Below are positions 40,886-49,919 of a stretch of DNA of 64,000 nucleotides, piece after piece (positions within the stretch are counted from its first letter, which is position 1; every line of letters begins with the position of its first letter). The notes below the pieces were generated by a model. The model had not been told where the DNA came from, did not search any database, and saw nothing but the letters and a program-made list of their open reading frames with translations. Location: the NCBI GenBank assembly GCA_034933305.1, contig JAYFNU010000026.1:1-64000 (forward strand), written 5' to 3'. The DNA comes from JAYFNU01 sp034933305 (lineage in GTDB: Bacteria; Bacillota; Clostridia; Oscillospirales; Ruminococcaceae). Position numbers and translations under genes: made by a program.

Positions 40886-42808
40886 ATGCCGATCCGTGTT
40901 CTTGAAAAAAGCGTCTGCGAGCAGATCGCCGCGGGGGAAGTCGTCGAACGGCCCGCCTCGGTGGTCAAGGAGCTCGCGGAGAACGCCATCGACGCCGGCG
41001 CCACGTCGGTCGAGATCGAGCTGCGCCGCAGCGGCCTCGAGCTCATCCGCGTGAGCGACAACGGCTGCGGCATCGCGCGCGGCGAAGTCCGAACGGCTTT
41101 CCTTCGCCATGCGACGAGCAAGATCAGCACGGCGGCCGATCTCGAGGCCATCGCCACGCTCGGCTTCCGCGGCGAGGCCCTCGCGGCCATCTGCGCTGTC
41201 GCGCGCGTGCGGCTGGTGACAAAGCGCCGGGACGACGAGCTCGCGACGGCGTACGGCATCGAGGGCGGCGAGGAGACGGAGCTCACCGAGACGGGCGCGC
41301 CGGACGGCACGACCCTCTATGTCCGCGACCTCTTTTACAATACGCCCGCGCGCATGAAGTTTTTGAAAAAAGACGTACACGAGGGGAACGCCGTGCAGGA
41401 CGTCGTCGAGCAGCAGGCGCTCGCGCACCCGGAGGTCGCCTTCCGGCTGCTGCGCGACGGCCGCACCGCTTTTTCGAGCCCCGGCACGGGGGATCTGCGG
41501 GCCGCGGTCTACAGCGTTTTCCCGCGCGAGGCGGCGGACAACCTCGTCGAGCTGATCTACGACACCGACAGCGCCGCCGTCCGGGGCTTCGTCACGCGGC
41601 CCGGCTACGCGCGGGCATCGCGCGGGTATCAGTTCGTATTTGTCAACGGGCGGTTCGTCAAGTCGCGCGGCATCTGCGCGGCGGCGGAGGAAGCCTGCCG
41701 CGGTCTTGTGATGGCGGGGAAATATCCCTGCTTCGCGCTCGAGCTGACGGTGCCCTACGGCGATGTCGACATCAATGTGCATCCCGCCAAGACGGAGGTC
41801 CGCTTCCGCAGCGAACGCGCCGTCACGTCGGCCGTCTATGCGGCCGTCAAATCGGCGGTCACGGGCGCGGCGGTGCAGGGAACGGCGCAGCGCGCGCAGG
41901 AGCCTCTGCTGACGCCGGACAAGACGCCCGTGCGCGCCGCCGTTTTGCCGCGGGAGGGCAATTCGACGTCCTTCGCGGCGCCGACGGCGGATACTGGAAG
42001 GGCCGGGCGGAAAAGCGAGAGCTTTCTCGATTTCTGGCCGCAGACGGATGAAATGCAGCCGCTGCCGGGCAGCCGCGGCGCCGTTCTCGCGCAGCCCGGC
42101 GCGATGTCTGCGAAAATGCCCGAGGCCCCGCCGGCCGACGGCGAAGAAACGGCGGCGTCCGGCGCGTTTTACAGACAGACGGGCGGCGTCCCGCAGCCGG
42201 AGCCGTTCATCCCGCAGCAGACCGCCCTCGAGGAGAAGCAGACGCCCATCACGGTGCTCGGCGAGCTGTTCGACACCTATATCGTCGCGCAGTACGGCGA
42301 CAAAGCGCTGTTCGTCGACAAACACGCGGCGCACGAACGGCTGCTCTTCGAACAGATCAAGGGCGAAGACATCGAGAAGCTCCGGCAGGTGCTGCTCGAG
42401 CCGGTCGTGATCACGCTGCCGGCGGCGGAAAAGACGGCGCTGCTCGAAAACGGCGCGCTGCTCGAGGGCCTCGGCTTCGTCGTCGAGGATTTCGGCGGCA
42501 GAGAGGTCTGCGCGCGGGAGCTGCCGACATATTTCCCCCTCGCGGCAGCGGCGGACGCGATCGAGAAGATCGCGGACAGGCTTTGCTCGCTGTCGGAGGA
42601 TCTTACGACGGAGGAGCGCGAATGGCTCATCCACTCGGTCGCATGCCGCGCGGCGATCAAAGCGGGAAGCAGCACGACGCGGTATGAGCTGCAGCAGCTG
42701 TGCGAGCAGATCATGCGCGCGGACGTGCCGAAGTTCTGCCCGCACGGACGGCCCGTGTATTTTACAATGGACAAGAAGGAGTTTGAGAAGCGCTTTGGCA
42801 GGATATAG
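40886..42808 (+). CDS. mutL: DNA mismatch repair protein MutL (endonuclease type)
   Basis: 640 residues. N-terminal GHKL ATPase: ELAENAIDAGAT, DNGCGI, RHATSKI, TLGFRGEAL, GTTLYVRDLFYNTPAR. A proline/alanine-rich linker (about 340-450) leads to a C-terminal dimerisation domain containing DKHAAHERLLFEQ, matching the D-x-H-A-x2-E-x4-E metal motif, so this MutL should nick DNA, as expected for a species without MutH. Starts at the base after the mutS stop; its 3' end overlaps miaA. Confidence 0.97.
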   Translation: MPIRVLEKSVCEQIAAGEVVERPASVVKELAENAIDAGATSVEIELRRSGLELIRVSDNGCGIARGEVRTAFLRHATSKISTAADLEAIATLGFRGEALAAICAVARVRLVTKRRDDELATAYGIEGGEETELTETGAPDGTTLYVRDLFYNTPARMKFLKKDVHEGNAVQDVVEQQALAHPEVAFRLLRDGRTAFSSPGTGDLRAAVYSVFPREAADNLVELIYDTDSAAVRGFVTRPGYARASRGYQFVFVNGRFVKSRGICAAAEEACRGLVMAGKYPCFALELTVPYGDVDINVHPAKTEVRFRSERAVTSAVYAAVKSAVTGAAVQGTAQRAQEPLLTPDKTPVRAAVLPREGNSTSFAAPTADTGRAGRKSESFLDFWPQTDEMQPLPGSRGAVLAQPGAMSAKMPEAPPADGEETAASGAFYRQTGGVPQPEPFIPQQTALEEKQTPITVLGELFDTYIVAQYGDKALFVDKHAAHERLLFEQIKGEDIEKLRQVLLEPVVITLPAAEKTALLENGALLEGLGFVVEDFGGREVCARELPTYFPLAAAADAIEKIADRLCSLSEDLTTEEREWLIHSVACRAAIKAGSSTTRYELQQLCEQIMRADVPKFCPHGRPVYFTMDKKEFEKRFGRI

Positions 42809-43748
42809 CGGCGACAAAATATCGCTGCTCGTCGTCGCGGGGCCGACCGCCTCGGGAAAGACGGCGGCGGCGATCGAAGCGGCCCGCCTGCTCGGCGGGG
42901 AGATCGTGTCCGCTGATTCTATGCAGATCTACCGCGGCCTCGATATAGGCACGGCAAAGCCGACGCCCCCGCAGCTCGCCGCCGTGCCGCATCACATGAT
43001 CGACATACGGGACCCGCAGGACGCCTACAGCGCCGCGGACTACGCACGCGACGCGAACGCCGCGATCGACGGCATCCTTTCGCGCGGACACGTCCCCATC
43101 GTCTGCGGCGGCACGGGATTCTACATCGAAGCGCTCGTATCCGGCGTGGAATTCGCGGCGCAGCCCGACGGCGGCGCGCTTCGCGAACAGGTGCGCGGGG
43201 ACTGGGAGCAGCGCGGCACGCAGGCGATGCTCGGCGAGCTTGCCGGCGCCGATCCCGAATATGCGCGCACGCTCCATCCGAACAACGTCAAGCGCATCCT
43301 GCGCGCAGTGGAAAAGCTGCGGGCGACGGGCATGACGCAGGCGCAGCTCGCCGAGGCGTCGCACCGCGCGGAAAGCCGCTTCCGCTGCCATTACGCCGTG
43401 CTGTCGCCGCCGCGGGATACGCTGTATGCGCGCATCGACGCCCGCGCGGGCGAGATGCTGCGCGCGGGGCTGCTCGGCGAAGCGCGGTATGTTTACGACA
43501 ACCGGGACCGCTTCGCGACGGCGCGCGACGCGATCGGCTACAAGGAATTCTTCGGGTATTTCAGCGGCGAACAGACGCTCGAAGAATGCGCGGACGCGCT
43601 GCGGCAGGCGTCGCGGCGCTATGCGAAACGGCAGCTGACGTGGTTTCGCCGCGTCCGCGGCGCCGTGTGGTATGAGGCGGCGGACAAAATGCCGCAGGCA
43701 CTTGCGCAGGAGCTCGCGGACGGCTTTCGCCGGATCGCAGAAAGATAG
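42795..43748 (+). CDS. miaA: tRNA dimethylallyltransferase
   Basis: Transfers a dimethylallyl group to A37 of UNN-reading tRNAs, giving the substrate of MiaB. 317 residues. P-loop GPTASGKT, VSADSMQIYRGLDIGTAKP, HHMIDIRDP, GGTGFYIEAL, then YKEFFGYF and the C-terminal RRYAKRQLTWFRR. A TTG start at 42795 was chosen (AAGGAG 13 bases upstream, inside mutL); TTG 42783 is too close to that site. Overlaps mutL by 14 bases. Confidence 0.94.
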   Translation: MAGYSGDKISLLVVAGPTASGKTAAAIEAARLLGGEIVSADSMQIYRGLDIGTAKPTPPQLAAVPHHMIDIRDPQDAYSAADYARDANAAIDGILSRGHVPIVCGGTGFYIEALVSGVEFAAQPDGGALREQVRGDWEQRGTQAMLGELAGADPEYARTLHPNNVKRILRAVEKLRATGMTQAQLAEASHRAESRFRCHYAVLSPPRDTLYARIDARAGEMLRAGLLGEARYVYDNRDRFATARDAIGYKEFFGYFSGEQTLEECADALRQASRRYAKRQLTWFRRVRGAVWYEAADKMPQALAQELADGFRRIAER

Positions 43749-43780
43749 AAAGAAAAGAAAGAAAACAGGAGGAGCTTACC

Positions 43781-44038
43781 GTGAAGACCATCAATCTGCA
43801 GGACGTATTTCTCAACCAGGCCAGGAAGGAAAAGATCCCGGTGACGATCTATCTGACGAACGGATTCCAGTTCCGCGGCGTCGTCAAGGGATTCGACAGC
43901 TTCACCGTTGTGCTCGACAGTGAGGGACGGCAGAATCTCGTCTACAAACACGCCATATCGACCATCACCCCCTCCAAATTCATCTCGCTGCTCGACCAGG
44001 AGCTGAGTGACCAGAACAACGAACAGAATCATGACTAA
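43781..44038 (+). CDS. hfq: RNA chaperone Hfq
   Basis: 85 residues. Sm1 motif (NLQDVFLNQARKEKIPVTIY, LTNGFQFRGVVKGFDSFTVV) and Sm2 (YKHAISTITPS). GTG start with CAGGAGGAGC upstream. Adjacent to miaA as in most bacteria. The C-terminal tail is short and acidic/Asn-rich (DQELSDQNNEQNHD). Forms hexameric rings binding small RNAs and mRNA A/U tracts. Confidence 0.96.
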   Translation: MKTINLQDVFLNQARKEKIPVTIYLTNGFQFRGVVKGFDSFTVVLDSEGRQNLVYKHAISTITPSKFISLLDQELSDQNNEQNHD

Positions 44039-45248
44039 GAAGATCGTGCGGACCGCGGCGGTGCTGCTCGCGGTGCTTGTGCTCGTCTATTTTGCCTTTC
44101 AGATCTACATGATGGCATATCCGAGCTATAAGACGTCGGTCGCGACCGTTTCGGGCGTTTCGAGCGGTTACCGGACGACGGGCATCGCCGTGCGGGACGA
44201 GACGATCATCGACGTGGAGACCGACGGCGTGCTCAATTACCTCGTCGACGACGGCGAAAAAGTCGGCAAGGACGCGCGCGTCGCCGAGGTCTACGCGACG
44301 AGCGACGCCGCGATCAGGAATCTGCGGCTGGAGCTGCTCAAAAAGGAATACACGCTGCTGAAAAACACGGCGGATTCCGGCAGAACGGCGGGCACGAACA
44401 TCGAGTCGCTGACCACCGGGCTGTACGACGGATTGTCGTCGCTGTCGGGGGACATCTCCCGCGGCGATTATGCCGCCGTCACGCAGATGCGCACACAGAT
44501 CCTTGAACTTCTCAACAGCTTTTACATCACCTCCGGCAGCGCGCTGTCCCTCGACGCGCGGCTGTCCGCGCTCGACGCCGAGATCCAGTCGATCGAAGCG
44601 GAGGATATCGCGCCCGAAAGCTATATTTCGACGCCGCAGGAGGGCTATTTTGTCTCCCGCACAGACGGCTACGAGACGCTCATCAACAAACAGAGCGTGG
44701 TGCAGATGACGCCCGCGCAGCTGTCGGAATTGCTGGCCGCGGATGCGCCGCAGCCCGCCGCCGGCTGCCGGATCATCAGCGGCTATAAATGGTACTTCGC
44801 GTTTGTCGCGGATCCCTCCGTCGCCGGCAATTTTTCGCAGGGGGATACGATCTCGCTCGCCTTCGATTATTCTTCCGTCCGCATCCACGACGCCGTCGTC
44901 GCCGCCGTCGTGCCGGATGAAAGCGGGCGGGCGACCGTCGTGCTGCGGTGCGACGAGCTGACGTCGGCGATGGCGGTGCTGCGCGTCGAGCAGGCGACCA
45001 TCACCTTCCGCGATTACACGGGCATCCGCATCGACCGCTCGGCGCTGCACATCGAAGACGGCGTCGTCGGCGTTTATGTGAAATACGGCTCGACCGTCGA
45101 ATTCCGCAAGGTCGATCCCGTTTATGAAACGCAGGACTACATCATCTCGCACGCCTACACCGGCAGCTCCGATTATGTCAGTCTGTACGACGAAATCATC
45201 ACGCAGGGACGCGACCTTTATGTCGGCAAGGAGCTTGGGAACGGGTAA
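44031..45248 (+). CDS. HlyD-like membrane-anchored adaptor protein
   Basis: About 405 residues. One N-terminal membrane helix (AAVLLAVLVLVYFAFQIYMM), then an extracytoplasmic region with a lipoyl/barrel-sandwich half (TTGIAVRDETIIDVETDGVL, LVDDGEKVGKDARVAEVYA), a helical hairpin (about 95-190) and a second beta part (YFAFVADPS, GDTISLAFDYSS). This resembles periplasmic adaptor (HlyD/MFP) proteins, but no exporter adjoins it. The ATG at 44031 overlaps hfq by 8 bases; GTG 44007, with AGGAG 4 bases upstream, is an alternative. It is conserved next to sepF in related Clostridia as far as I recall, hinting at a division/envelope role (inference). Confidence 0.78.
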   Translation: MTKKIVRTAAVLLAVLVLVYFAFQIYMMAYPSYKTSVATVSGVSSGYRTTGIAVRDETIIDVETDGVLNYLVDDGEKVGKDARVAEVYATSDAAIRNLRLELLKKEYTLLKNTADSGRTAGTNIESLTTGLYDGLSSLSGDISRGDYAAVTQMRTQILELLNSFYITSGSALSLDARLSALDAEIQSIEAEDIAPESYISTPQEGYFVSRTDGYETLINKQSVVQMTPAQLSELLAADAPQPAAGCRIISGYKWYFAFVADPSVAGNFSQGDTISLAFDYSSVRIHDAVVAAVVPDESGRATVVLRCDELTSAMAVLRVEQATITFRDYTGIRIDRSALHIEDGVVGVYVKYGSTVEFRKVDPVYETQDYIISHAYTGSSDYVSLYDEIITQGRDLYVGKELGNG

Positions 45249-45256
45249 AGTGTCGG

Positions 45257-45285
45257 TTGACATTGATATTAAAATATTAGATAAT
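45257..45285 (+). promoter_or_regulatory. Promoter of sepF
   Basis: TTGACA (45257-45262), 17 bp, GATAAT (45280-45285) in an AT-rich gap. Confidence 0.7.
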
Positions 45286-45333
45286 AATAAATAAGGTTTT
45301 AAAGCGAAAAGCAAGAAAACGGAGGAACTGGTT

Positions 45334-45789
45334 ATGGGCTTCAAGGACTGGTTAAACGACGTATTTATCGGAAAAGACGACGAAGACGACGGCTACGAAC
45401 CCGACGAAGTGGGAGCGCCCGACGAAGACGACGAGCTGCCGAAAAGGACGAAAAAGGTGACCCCGTCGGATACAAAGAAGCACGATAACAAGATCGTCAA
45501 CATCAATGCGACAACGCAGCTCGAGGTCGTGCTCGTCAAGCCCGAGCGCTTCGACGACGCGAGCAGCATTGCGGATCACCTCAACAACAAGCGCACGGTC
45601 GTGCTCAATCTTGAATCGACAAGCAAGGAGATCTCCCGCCGCCTGGTCGATTTTCTCAGCGGCGTCGCCTATGCCAACAACGGGCAGATCAAGCGCGTCG
45701 CGAACAGCACCTTCATCATCACGCCGTACAATGTCGGCGTCATGGGAGATCTGCTCGACGAACTGGAGAACAGCGGCGTTTATTTTTAA
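45334..45789 (+). CDS. sepF: Cell division protein SepF
   Basis: 151 residues. N-terminal amphipathic membrane-binding helix (MGFKDWLNDVF), an acidic linker, then the SepF core (VVLVKPERFDDASSIADHLN, RTVVLNLESTSKEISRRLVD, FLSGVAYANNGQIKRVANST, FIITPYNV). Polymerises into rings and anchors FtsZ at the septum. Directly followed by divIVA, the usual Gram-positive order. Confidence 0.95.
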   Translation: MGFKDWLNDVFIGKDDEDDGYEPDEVGAPDEDDELPKRTKKVTPSDTKKHDNKIVNINATTQLEVVLVKPERFDDASSIADHLNNKRTVVLNLESTSKEISRRLVDFLSGVAYANNGQIKRVANSTFIITPYNVGVMGDLLDELENSGVYF

Positions 45790-45816
45790 ACAAGAGAAAC
45801 GATACGGAGGGTAAGA

Positions 45817-46548
45817 ATGTTTACACCGAAAGAGATCCGGGATACGGTCTTTGACAAGGCCGTGCGCGGCTACAACACCGATGACGTCGATGCGTTCCTC
45901 TCCCAGCTGGCGGATCAGATCGAAACGCTCGAGGCGGACAAGAGCGACGCCGAGAGCAAAATGATGATGCTCGCGGAAAAGCTCGAAGCCTACCGCAAGG
46001 ACGAGGACACCCTGCGCTCCGCGCTCATCACGTCCGAGCGCCTCAAGGAAGCCGTGCTCACCGAAGCGCGCCAGAAATCCGAGATCCTCGTCAATGACGC
46101 CCAGATGAAGGCCGACCAGATCACGAGCGCAGCCAACCAGCAAGTCGAGAAGGAAGAAGAAGCCTACGACACGCTGAAAAAAGAGATCGCCGCCTTTAAG
46201 CACGACGTGCTGGGCATGTACAAGAAGCACCTCGAATTGCTCAACGACCTGCCGGAGGACGACGCGGCCGCCGAGCCCGAGGAGGAGCCGCAGCAGGCGG
46301 ACGAGACGCCCGCAGCGCCGGAAGTGAAGGAGCCTGTCGTCCCGAAGGCCGCGGAGGCCGTCATCGAGGAAGACATGGAGCCGGCAGCCGCGGAAGAACC
46401 GGCCAAGGAAGCGCAGACCGATCTTTTTGCGAATTTCACGAGCGAAGCGCCCGACGACAAAGAAGACAAAGAAGATAAAAAGGAAGACGAGATGGAGACC
46501 CGTTTCGGAAAGCTCGATTTCGGCGATCATTTTACTTTCGACAAATAA
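45817..46548 (+). CDS. divIVA: DivIVA-domain septum/pole protein
   Basis: 243 residues. Conserved N-terminal membrane-curvature domain MFTPKEIRDTVFDKAVRGYN, TDDVDAFLSQLADQIETLEA; then a coiled coil to about residue 145. An unusually long Glu/Ala/Pro-rich disordered tail (about 148-225) ends with a short conserved block GKLDFGDHFTFDK. Recognises negative curvature at septa and poles. Between sepF and ileS, same strand. Confidence 0.93.
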   Translation: MFTPKEIRDTVFDKAVRGYNTDDVDAFLSQLADQIETLEADKSDAESKMMMLAEKLEAYRKDEDTLRSALITSERLKEAVLTEARQKSEILVNDAQMKADQITSAANQQVEKEEEAYDTLKKEIAAFKHDVLGMYKKHLELLNDLPEDDAAAEPEEEPQQADETPAAPEVKEPVVPKAAEAVIEEDMEPAAAEEPAKEAQTDLFANFTSEAPDDKEDKEDKKEDEMETRFGKLDFGDHFTFDK

Positions 46549-46568
46549 ACGCATAGGAGTGACCCCAA

Positions 46569-49358
46569 TTGCCACAGGATTACAACAGCACGCTGAATCT
46601 GCCGAAAACGGATTTCCAGATGCGCGCCTCGCTGCCCCAGCGCGAGCCGGACTGGCTCGCCGACTGGTATAAGAGAGACCTGTACCACGCCATTGTCGAA
46701 TACAACAAGGACAAGCCGCTGTACGTTCTGCACGACGGCCCGCCCTATGCGAACGGCAATATCCATATGGGCACGGCGATGAACAAGGTCCTCAAGGACA
46801 TCATCATCCGCTACAAAAACCTCAACGGTTTTTGCGCGCCGTACATCCCCGGCTGGGATACGCACGGGCTGCCCATCGAACAGAAGGCGCTCAAAAAGCT
46901 CGGCGCGGACAAGAACACGCTGTCGAAGCTCGACATCCGCAAAAGCTGCAAGGAGTTCGCGCTGTCCTTCGTCGACATCATGACGGAGCAGTTCAAACGC
47001 CTCGGCGTGCTCGGCGACTGGGAAAATCCTTACGTCACCCTCAAACCGGAATTCGAAGCCGTACAGATCAAGATCTTCGGCGAGATGGCCAAGAAGGGCT
47101 ATATCTACAAGGGGCTCAAGAGCGTCTACTGGTGCCCCAACTGCGAAACGGCGCTCGCCGAGGCCGAGATCGAGTATGCCGACGATCCCTGCAAGTCCAT
47201 TTATGTCCGCTTCAAGGTGGATGAGGATCCGAACGGCGTGCTGAAGAAGGCGGGCGTTCCGCTGGACAGGACCTACTTCGTCATCTGGACGACGACGACA
47301 TGGACGCTGCCCGCGAACGTCGCGGTGTGCGTCCATCCCGAGTACGACTACGCGGTGACCGACGTCGGCGGCATGTATTATATCGTCGCCGAGGCGCTGC
47401 AAAAGGAAGTCATGGCGGCCGCCGGCATCGCCGACTACAAGACGGTCGCGACGATCCGCGGCGATGAGCTCGAGCGCATGTGGGTTCGGCACCCCTTCCT
47501 TGACCGCCGCTCGCTCGTCATCAAGGACGAGTACGTCACGCTTGACACCGGCACGGGCATCGTACATATCGCGCCCGGCCACGGCGTCGAGGATTTCGAC
47601 ATCGTCGCAAAGAATTATCCCGAGCTGCCCGTGCTCGTGCCCGTCGACGGCAAGGGCGTTCTCACCGCGGAAGCGGGGCAGTTCGCGGGGCTTAAAACGA
47701 GCGACGCCAACAAGGTCATCTTCGATTATCTGCGCGGCACGGGGGACATTATCGCGTACAAGGACATCGTCCACCAGTACCCGCACTGCTGGCGCTGCAA
47801 GGAGCCCATCCTGTTCCGCGCGACGGAGCAGTGGTTCTGCTCGGTCGAAGGGTTCCGGGATGACACGATCAAGGCGATCGACGGCGTCACCTGGACGCCC
47901 GCATGGGCGAAGGAGCGCATCACCGGAATGGTCCGCGACCGCAACGACTGGTGCATTTCGCGTCAGCGCACGTGGGGCGTGCCGATCCCGGCGTTCTACT
48001 GTACGAAATGCGGAAAATATCACATCACGGACGAGAGCATCAACGCCGTTTCCGAGCTGTTCCGGAAGGAAGGCTCCGACGCGTGGTATACCCATGAGGC
48101 GAATGAGATCCTGCCGGCAGGCACGAAGTGCGAGGAATGCGGCGGCACCGAGTTCGTCAAGGACAACGACATCATGGACGTGTGGTTCGACTCCGGCTCA
48201 TCGCATATGGCCGTGCTCGAACAGCGCGAAAACTCCAAATGGCCGTGCGACCTCTATCTCGAGGGCTCGGATCAGTACAGAGGCTGGTTCCAGAGCTCGC
48301 TGCTGACGTCGGTCGCCTGCCGCGGCGTCGCGCCCTACAAAGCGGTCCTCAGCCACGGCTGGGTCGTCGACGGGGAAGGGCGCAAGATGTCGAAATCCCT
48401 CGGCAACGGCATCGAACCGAAGGAGATCATCGACCAGTACGGCGCGGATATCCTGCGGCTGTGGGTCGCGTCGAGCGATTATCAGGCGGACGTGCGCATT
48501 TCCAAGGAGATCCTCAAGCAGCTGTCCGAGGCCTACAGGAAGCTGCGCAACACGGCGCGCTTCATCCTCGGCAATATCGGCGATTTCGACCCCGATACCG
48601 ACAGCGTATCCTTCGACAAACTCGAGGAGATCGACCTGTGGGCGCTCAGCCGCCTAAACGACACGATCGCGGCCGTTCGCAAAGCGTACGACGAATATGA
48701 ATTCCACGCCGTCTATCACACGCTGCACAATTTCTGCGTCGTCGACATGAGCAACTTTTACCTCGACGTCCTCAAGGACAGGCTGTACGTCGAAAAGCCC
48801 GACAGCGCTACGCGCCGCGCCGCACAGACGACGATCTACATGATCCTGACGGCGATCGCCCGCATGCTCGCGCCCATCCTCCCGTTCACGATGGAGGAGG
48901 TGTGGTCCTTCCTGCCGAAGTCGAAGTCGTTCCGCTATGAAACGATCATGATGAACGATTTCCCGCAGGCGGCCGCGATCGATTTCGACGAAGCGCGCGC
49001 GCAGAAATGGGAGAAGCTGCATGCCGTGCGCGACGACGCCAAAAAGGCGCTTGAGGAAGCGCGCAACGCCAAGCTGATCGGCGCGTCGCTGGAGGCCCTC
49101 GTCGTGCTCCACGCGAAGGACAGGGCGCTGTATGAGTTCCTCAGCGTCAACCGGGCGATCCTGCCCACGATCCTCATCACGTCCGCGGTCGATATCGTCA
49201 ACGACGACGCGGGTGAGACCAGGGGAGAGCTTGTCGGCGTGGATGTCCGCAAGGCGCCCGGCGACAAATGCGAACGCTGCTGGGGATACAGCGACACAGT
49301 CGGAAAAAATGAAAAGCACCCGACGCTGTGCGCCCGCTGCGCCGCCATCATAGGCTAA
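46569..49358 (+). CDS. ileS: Isoleucine-tRNA ligase
   Basis: Class Ia synthetase, 929 residues. HIGH-type motif in PPYANGNIHMGTAMNK, editing domain (WTTTTWTLPANVA, GTGIVHIAPGHG), KMSKS in GRKMSKSLGNG, anticodon-binding helices, and a C-terminal zinc finger CERCWGY...CARC. TTG start preceded by TAGGAGTGA. No T-box precedes it; the 20-bp gap from divIVA suggests co-transcription. Confidence 0.98.
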   Translation: MPQDYNSTLNLPKTDFQMRASLPQREPDWLADWYKRDLYHAIVEYNKDKPLYVLHDGPPYANGNIHMGTAMNKVLKDIIIRYKNLNGFCAPYIPGWDTHGLPIEQKALKKLGADKNTLSKLDIRKSCKEFALSFVDIMTEQFKRLGVLGDWENPYVTLKPEFEAVQIKIFGEMAKKGYIYKGLKSVYWCPNCETALAEAEIEYADDPCKSIYVRFKVDEDPNGVLKKAGVPLDRTYFVIWTTTTWTLPANVAVCVHPEYDYAVTDVGGMYYIVAEALQKEVMAAAGIADYKTVATIRGDELERMWVRHPFLDRRSLVIKDEYVTLDTGTGIVHIAPGHGVEDFDIVAKNYPELPVLVPVDGKGVLTAEAGQFAGLKTSDANKVIFDYLRGTGDIIAYKDIVHQYPHCWRCKEPILFRATEQWFCSVEGFRDDTIKAIDGVTWTPAWAKERITGMVRDRNDWCISRQRTWGVPIPAFYCTKCGKYHITDESINAVSELFRKEGSDAWYTHEANEILPAGTKCEECGGTEFVKDNDIMDVWFDSGSSHMAVLEQRENSKWPCDLYLEGSDQYRGWFQSSLLTSVACRGVAPYKAVLSHGWVVDGEGRKMSKSLGNGIEPKEIIDQYGADILRLWVASSDYQADVRISKEILKQLSEAYRKLRNTARFILGNIGDFDPDTDSVSFDKLEEIDLWALSRLNDTIAAVRKAYDEYEFHAVYHTLHNFCVVDMSNFYLDVLKDRLYVEKPDSATRRAAQTTIYMILTAIARMLAPILPFTMEEVWSFLPKSKSFRYETIMMNDFPQAAAIDFDEARAQKWEKLHAVRDDAKKALEEARNAKLIGASLEALVVLHAKDRALYEFLSVNRAILPTILITSAVDIVNDDAGETRGELVGVDVRKAPGDKCERCWGYSDTVGKNEKHPTLCARCAAIIG

Positions 49359-49372
49359 AGGAAAAGCAAGCG

Positions 49373-49404
49373 TATAGCGGTGTTTTCGCAACACCGCTAT
49401 ATTT
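49373..49404 (+). terminator. Intrinsic terminator after ileS
   Basis: TATAGCGGTGTT / TTCGC / AACACCGCTATA followed by TTTT; lspA starts 18 bp later, so partial readthrough or a hidden promoter is needed. Confidence 0.8.
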
Positions 49405-49421
49405 TCAATCGAGGAGAACGT

Positions 49422-49919
49422 ATGGTATCCACGGCGATTATCATTTTGCTGCTTGTCGCGCTCGATCGCGCATCCAAGATCTTTGCGGCGGCCCTGCTCG
49501 CGGGCAAGGGCACGGTGGAGATTCTGCCCGGCGTGCTCGGCCTGTACCTTCTTGAGGGAGGGAACACGGGCGCGGCGTTCGGCATGTTCAGGGGGAGCAC
49601 GCTCATCCTCATCCTCCTCACCGCCGTCGTCCTCATCGGGATCCTGTATTGCCTTTTTTGCAGGGAGTTTTCGTCGAAGCTGATGAAAGCGGCGGCGATG
49701 CTCGTTGCGGCGGGCGGCGTGGGAAACCTTTACGACCGCATCGTCTACGGCTATGTGACGGATTTTTTCCGTTTTCTGTTCATGGAGTTCCCGATCTTTA
49801 ACGTCGCCGACTGCTTCGTCACGGTCGGCGCGGCGCTCGTCGTGCTCTATGTGCTCATCGCGCCGAAGGATGAACCGCTTTTCAAAAGCCGCGCGCGGAA
49901 CGACAAGACCGATGGATGA
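49422..49919 (+). CDS. lspA: Signal peptidase II (lipoprotein signal peptidase)
   Basis: Aspartic membrane protease that removes signal peptides of prolipoproteins. 165 residues, four membrane helices. Catalytic Asp motifs GGVGNLYDRIVYGYVTDFF and FNVADCFVTVG; N-terminal ALDRASK and GGNTGAAFGMF are typical. Start at ATG 49422 with GAGGAG. Overlaps the pseudouridine synthase gene by 8 bases, a widespread lspA-rluD pairing. Clients in this window include the lipoproteins at 2937 and 12721. Confidence 0.95.
   Translation: MVSTAIIILLLVALDRASKIFAAALLAGKGTVEILPGVLGLYLLEGGNTGAAFGMFRGSTLILILLTAVVLIGILYCLFCREFSSKLMKAAAMLVAAGGVGNLYDRIVYGYVTDFFRFLFMEFPIFNVADCFVTVGAALVVLYVLIAPKDEPLFKSRARNDKTDG

Noticed and set aside
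37481..42817. Very long open frame on the minus strand (over 1700 codons) opposite miaB, mutS and mutL
   Set aside because: It is the antisense shadow of GC-rich genes with strong third-position bias; composition is Arg/Ala/Asp-rich low-complexity with no domain, and the plus-strand genes are certain.
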